Shown here in pieces: positions 60,621-64,000 of a DNA stretch of 64,000 nucleotides. Position numbers and translations under genes: made by a program. The notes beneath the pieces were generated by a model. That model was not told the origin of the DNA. It did not search any database and saw only the letters and a list, made by a program, of their open reading frames with translations. How positions within the stretch are numbered: position 1 is the stretch's first letter; every line of letters begins with the position of its first letter. This stretch comes from an uncultured Psychrobacter sp. (GTDB lineage Bacteria; Pseudomonadota; Gammaproteobacteria; Pseudomonadales; Moraxellaceae). Where the stretch lies: contig NZ_CANMRN010000006.1 of the NCBI RefSeq assembly GCF_947500265.1, positions 62,001 to 126,000 on the forward strand, written 5' to 3'.

Positions 60621-61133
60621 CTAATGCATAAGCTGTTTCGATTTTGTATCTTCTAAAACTAACATTTTTCTCAATTTCTCAATTTCTTGTCTGGCTTCTG
60701 ATAGGGACCTCTTATCTGTGTCAGATAGTGCTTTATAGTAATCTCGTGACTCTCTCATTTTTTGTAACCGTTTATCTGAGTGCTCAGCGATCTTTTTTGT
60801 ATCTTGATATTCATTAAACCAGTAGATAACCTCACTTTGTGCTCGACTTAGCTTTGCTTCTAGCGCATTTTTTACATCTTTAGTGCTTAAACGTACTTGT
60901 TCTTCAAGCGATTTCTCTTTAGTTTTTCGGGCTTCTCTAATCTGTTTTAGCTTTTGGCCAGGCCAAACTCGGTTTGAGATGGTGTTCCGATGAATACCAG
61001 TCATTTCTGAAAGTTGTGCTACAGTGACTTTCAACCTCTTATTGCATTTAATGTCCGATAATGCTTTTTCCAATAGTAATGTATTTGCGTCATAGTCGTC
61101 TCTATTCTTCTGGTCATAAGCTTCATTACTCAT
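60621..61133 (-). CDS. tnpC: TnpC-like transposition protein
   Basis: A 170-residue protein starting within the tnpB-like gene's stop (ATGA overlap). A helix-turn-helix lies at about 35-62 (RLKVTVAQLSEMTGIHRNTISNRVWPGQKLKQI), followed by a long charged coiled coil (about 75-160: SLEEQVRLSTKDVKNALEAKLSRAQSEVIYW... EARQEIEKLRKML). Tn554 TnpC (125 residues) is also small and coiled-coil and affects orientation and frequency of transposition. The call rests on position, overlap and shape. It is the last of the three transposition genes. Confidence 0.8.
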   Translation of the reverse strand: MSNEAYDQKNRDDYDANTLLLEKALSDIKCNKRLKVTVAQLSEMTGIHRNTISNRVWPGQKLKQIREARKTKEKSLEEQVRLSTKDVKNALEAKLSRAQSEVIYWFNEYQDTKKIAEHSDKRLQKMRESRDYYKALSDTDKRSLSEARQEIEKLRKMLVLEDTKSKQLMH

Positions 61134-63238
61134 AGTTCGACTTCCTCACCAAGACTTTCCAGTACCATTTTAGCCTCGTTCATTGCCGCTAAAATTTGAT
61201 CACGATTTTGCGAGTATTCTGGTTTATTTAAATTAGCCTTATTTAATGTGTAAACTTCACGCCATTTAGGAGCATGTTTAATAGTTACAACGGCTTGTTT
61301 ACACCGAGCTGGGTTACAGCGTAGTGAACCAATACATGGCAAACTTGAATCATACTCTTCCTGTCTATTACCATAGCAAAGCCCCTGTCCCATGTAGACA
61401 ACGGCGACCCCTTGATCTACCATTGCTTCATACACTTCATCTTCCGTATAACCTTCAGCCATATAGCCATTAAATGTCTTGGTTAGACCTTTTTTATGCT
61501 CCTTCGCCTTTCCACCATAATATATACCGTTTGGATTATGTGCAGTCTTAATAGCCTCTAATTCAGCTGCTCGGCGCAGTGATTTCTTATCACCTTTTCG
61601 ATTCCCATCTTTTGAAAGCATATCACCTATATCGCCATACCCCAGTGTTACTAATGAGGTAGAGCCAGTAGAGGTGTAATTATAGACACTGTCCACAAAA
61701 TGTTTTAATTGAAACGATATCAGAGGTAGACCAACTTCAGCTCTGAATAGTTGATATGTTAGGGTGTGTCTTAACATATATGGATTAAATTTTATTTCAT
61801 TAGCAACGTTTTTGCCTAATAGTTGGCTAATAAAATTATTCATTTGATGTGCAATACCCTTACTATCCATTGACTGTGGGGAGCTACCAGGTTTAACAGT
61901 ATCTACATTAGAAACTAAATAAGGTGAAACTTTAATTTTTGAAATATACGAAGCTGCTAATATTGCATCTTTAACAATTGGTATAGCTACCCACTTATCG
62001 TCGAATAAACCCGTACTAACTTCATCTTTATGTTTTTTGACAGTACTTTCAATAAGCCAAACGCCATCACTTTGAACCAAGCACGAACAATTCTGAACTC
62101 TTACTTCTGATAATTCAGATGGTCTCATACCTGTATACTGACCTACTAAATATGTGCATGCGTACGTTACGAGGTTGAAGTATTCTCTAAGATTATCTAA
62201 CTTATAACCACGTTTTTTCAATGCTTTACGTAAAGTCAGTCCACCCATAACATTAGAATCTTTGTTGAGCATCCAATTATAGGATTCCACCATATTTGTA
62301 ACGAAACTCGCAGAATAACCTTTAGTTCCTAGTCTAATAGCAATATAAGCATTTAAGATTTCGTGGGTTACTCTTTCTTGGTTTGCCCATGATAGATGGT
62401 TGCTTGTATCAAATCTTTCTAAGGAGTTAGAGTCAGATATTTTTGCTGAAGCACCTATAGCACTTAAAAAGTCAACTATGATAAAGGAAGCCATTTTCGA
62501 TAAAGACTCAAAGACCAAGTCTGGTAACACTTGATCTTTCTTTTCTTTATCAATATTAGCTCTTTTCTTCCATTTCAGGCTATTCAACTCTACATAGGCA
62601 ATAGGCTTTTCAAATACATACTTAACAGAAGCTGGACTGCGCAGGTATGTGAAAAACTTATCTAGCGCTACATCTTTTACACGATCATAGTTTTCAGCAG
62701 CTCTGGAATACAGTTCGGGTGTTATGTCGGAGAATGTCTGGATTTTTTCTTGAACAAACTCATAACCTAGCTCATGAGAAGCTTGTTTAAATATTTCATT
62801 AATAAATGTTAAACCCCTTTCAAAAGATGTAATTAAGGAGTTAGCTTTCAATGTTTTTTTTGATCGACCTTTACCTTCTTTTTTCTGAACTTTGAAAATT
62901 GAATTGTTGAGCAAGGCTAACTCAAATATAATTTTTATTTCTGTTAAGACAAATACTGGAATCGCTGTATATTTTGAAAAATTAATGCGTAGCTTTGCAC
63001 CCTGAACATTCCTTGCAGCATTAGGGTAGTCTTTATTAAAGTTCCAAACGCAGTCAGAAAATTTCGATAATTTTGATACGGGTTTGTCCATAAGAGACGT
63101 CATATACTCTACATCATCTGTGTGCTTATGCCGAAGACTCTCATTTTTCTGATCTATAACAGGACTTAAGGCATTTAAGATATAGAGACGATGTTCTACA
63201 AAACCTGTTAACACATTTAGTCTTGTTTCATAATCCAT
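61130..63238 (-). CDS. tnpB: TnpB-like tyrosine recombinase
   Basis: A 702-residue recombinase. The C-terminal catalytic core has the first Arg in YTGMRPSELSEVRV (about 368-382), the second Arg/His block in NPYMLRHTLTYQLF (about 497-510), and a C-terminal Tyr in SVYNYTSTG (about 530-538). A Cys-rich tail follows (GQGLCYGNRQEEYDSSLPCIGSLRCNPARCK, about 640-670), probably a zinc site, as in Tn554 TnpB. The N-terminal 340 residues are a long DNA-binding region. Its start overlaps the tnpA-like stop by one base (TAATG). It should act with TnpA to move the island. Confidence 0.9.
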   Translation of the reverse strand: MDYETRLNVLTGFVEHRLYILNALSPVIDQKNESLRHKHTDDVEYMTSLMDKPVSKLSKFSDCVWNFNKDYPNAARNVQGAKLRINFSKYTAIPVFVLTEIKIIFELALLNNSIFKVQKKEGKGRSKKTLKANSLITSFERGLTFINEIFKQASHELGYEFVQEKIQTFSDITPELYSRAAENYDRVKDVALDKFFTYLRSPASVKYVFEKPIAYVELNSLKWKKRANIDKEKKDQVLPDLVFESLSKMASFIIVDFLSAIGASAKISDSNSLERFDTSNHLSWANQERVTHEILNAYIAIRLGTKGYSASFVTNMVESYNWMLNKDSNVMGGLTLRKALKKRGYKLDNLREYFNLVTYACTYLVGQYTGMRPSELSEVRVQNCSCLVQSDGVWLIESTVKKHKDEVSTGLFDDKWVAIPIVKDAILAASYISKIKVSPYLVSNVDTVKPGSSPQSMDSKGIAHQMNNFISQLLGKNVANEIKFNPYMLRHTLTYQLFRAEVGLPLISFQLKHFVDSVYNYTSTGSTSLVTLGYGDIGDMLSKDGNRKGDKKSLRRAAELEAIKTAHNPNGIYYGGKAKEHKKGLTKTFNGYMAEGYTEDEVYEAMVDQGVAVVYMGQGLCYGNRQEEYDSSLPCIGSLRCNPARCKQAVVTIKHAPKWREVYTLNKANLNKPEYSQNRDQILAAMNEAKMVLESLGEEVEL

Positions 63239-64000
63239 TAAATAACTCCATCAACCAATGTTGTTGTTTCAACGTACTCTGCTAAACGTTGCCCATTCTC
63301 TAAATCCTCTGAGGAAAAGTCAGATAGCTCTGGATCTGTAATGCCTTTTATTAGTTCCATATTCTCTGAAATGACATGTCCATAGGGTGTATCCATGACA
63401 CGTGTGTGCTCTATTAAGAGTGTGTAGTCGCGCTTCATTGCAAAAATTTCAGGAAGGTGTTTTGCTGTAATAATGACATTATCACAACCTAAACATTTAT
63501 TATATTGTGAACATGGAGTGCCTGGAGTATAGGACGCTAGGTTCTTTACAAAGTCTGGCGGGTCGAAAATATTTCTGCATTCAGCCAATGGGGTATGAAA
63601 GGTTACTATTAATTCATCATTAATTTTAGTTTCTATAACTTCTGACAGCTCCTCATTCTGCTTATTAAGAGTCGATTGATGTATTTCTTTTAATTTATCA
63701 TTTATCTTTATTCTACTTATCGAGTTCAAATCAAAAGAATCCAGATAACCAATAGTTGTTTGAATTGACGAGTGTCCCAACATGAGCTGAATTTCACGTA
63801 GAGTTACGCCATTTTCAAGCATCTCACTAACAAAGGTTGGTCTAAACCGACTTATTGTAATAGTTAGCGGCTCTCCTACGTCATTTTTTAAATCATATTT
63901 CTCAGCAAACCTAGACAAACTATCTCCCAATGCTTTTGCATTTCTGTTTTCATTTCCTAATATTGGAGATACCCTGCCGTGCTTTTTTGTACTATCTGAC
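63238..64000 (-). CDS. tnpA: TnpA-like tyrosine recombinase (5' end outside window)
   Basis: The frame stays open to the window edge, so only the C-terminal part (about 253 residues) is visible. The nearest in-window start would be a TTG at 63930, and the true start lies beyond 64000. The core has LTITISRFRPTFVSEMLENGVTLREIQLMLGHSSIQTTIGYLD, with Arg, the LGH box and the nucleophilic Tyr. The usual HxxR first His reads Ser here (S-R-F-R). A Cys cluster (TPCSQYNKCLGCDN) near the C terminus may bind zinc. It is the first gene of the trio and is expected to lie closest to the element's end. Confidence 0.88.
   Translation of the reverse strand, partial: SDSTKKHGRVSPILGNENRNAKALGDSLSRFAEKYDLKNDVGEPLTITISRFRPTFVSEMLENGVTLREIQLMLGHSSIQTTIGYLDSFDLNSISRIKINDKLKEIHQSTLNKQNEELSEVIETKINDELIVTFHTPLAECRNIFDPPDFVKNLASYTPGTPCSQYNKCLGCDNVIITAKHLPEIFAMKRDYTLLIEHTRVMDTPYGHVISENMELIKGITDPELSDFSSEDLENGQRLAEYVETTTLVDGVI

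Larger units (their letters stand above)
38780..64000. mobile_element. Tn554-like defence island inserted in thyA (right end outside window)
   Basis: The left junction is where ThyA homology stops, at about 38780. The element runs past the window edge. It encodes tnpA-, tnpB- and tnpC-like genes at its right end, reading inwards, as Tn554 does from one end. It also has its own thyA, type I restriction-modification genes, a DRT2-like reverse transcriptase, McrBC, a resolvase and several exported proteins. Most cargo reads more AT-rich than the core genes. Presence of an intact thyA inside an element that breaks thyA suggests it rescues the host. The exact right boundary and attachment core cannot be seen. 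Confidence 0.8.

Noticed and set aside
38780..64000. CRISPR array in the defence island
   Set aside because: No regularly spaced repeats and no cas genes were seen; repeated units found are the resolvase repeats and protein-coding repeats (Sel1, WG).

Overview
The window reads as chromosomal DNA of a Moraxellaceae gammaproteobacterium, most likely Psychrobacter. The response regulator at 25385-26101 is close to Acinetobacter BfmR as I recall it, the DksA, MurD, F-ATPase and Zur/Znu proteins are of gammaproteobacterial type, and the DNA is moderately AT-rich. All assignments come from reading the sequence; no database search was run.

Positions 1-38779 are ordinary core genome: nitrogen signalling and ammonium uptake (glnK-amtB), a universal stress protein and a SulP anion transporter, cell-wall and division genes (murD, ftsW), gluQ, dksA and cpdA, zinc homeostasis (znuB, znuC, zur, znuA with a Zur-type operator), the ATP synthase genes (atpI, then atpBEFHAGDC), the envelope two-component pair bfmR/bfmS, a separate envZ-like kinase, the rpsP-rimM-trmD-rplS operon, a DUF4442 protein, a DUF3360 membrane protein, uvrC and folA. 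Next comes the last third of a thymidylate synthase gene (thyA), which breaks off abruptly at about 38780.

From about 38780 to beyond the window end lies a mobile island of more than 25 kb inserted in that thyA. Its right end carries three overlapping genes (60621 to the window edge) with the layout of the Tn554 transposition genes tnpA-tnpB-tnpC: two tyrosine recombinases and a small coiled-coil protein. Beside them, facing the other way, is a complete and divergent thyA (59612-60463) that would replace the host gene destroyed by the insertion.

The left half of the cargo is a defence island. It holds a type I restriction-modification system (hsdR, hsdM, hsdS), a stand-alone reverse transcriptase with a YCDD active site, an XRE regulator divergent from an unknown 428-residue zinc-ribbon protein, and McrB/McrC. 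The reverse transcriptase follows a long, structured, promoter-bearing non-coding region, which is the architecture of DRT2 antiphage systems; there the RT copies the upstream ncRNA into repeated cDNA. The right half holds exported or lipid-anchored proteins of unknown role (WG repeats, Sel1 repeats, lipoproteins), a serine resolvase with three upstream direct repeats, and fragments of an older resolvase and of IS256-family elements.

The most promising parts are the DRT2-like RT with its candidate ncRNA, the Tn554-like element that targets thyA and brings its own thyA, and the uncharacterised XRE plus zinc-ribbon pair between two known defence systems.
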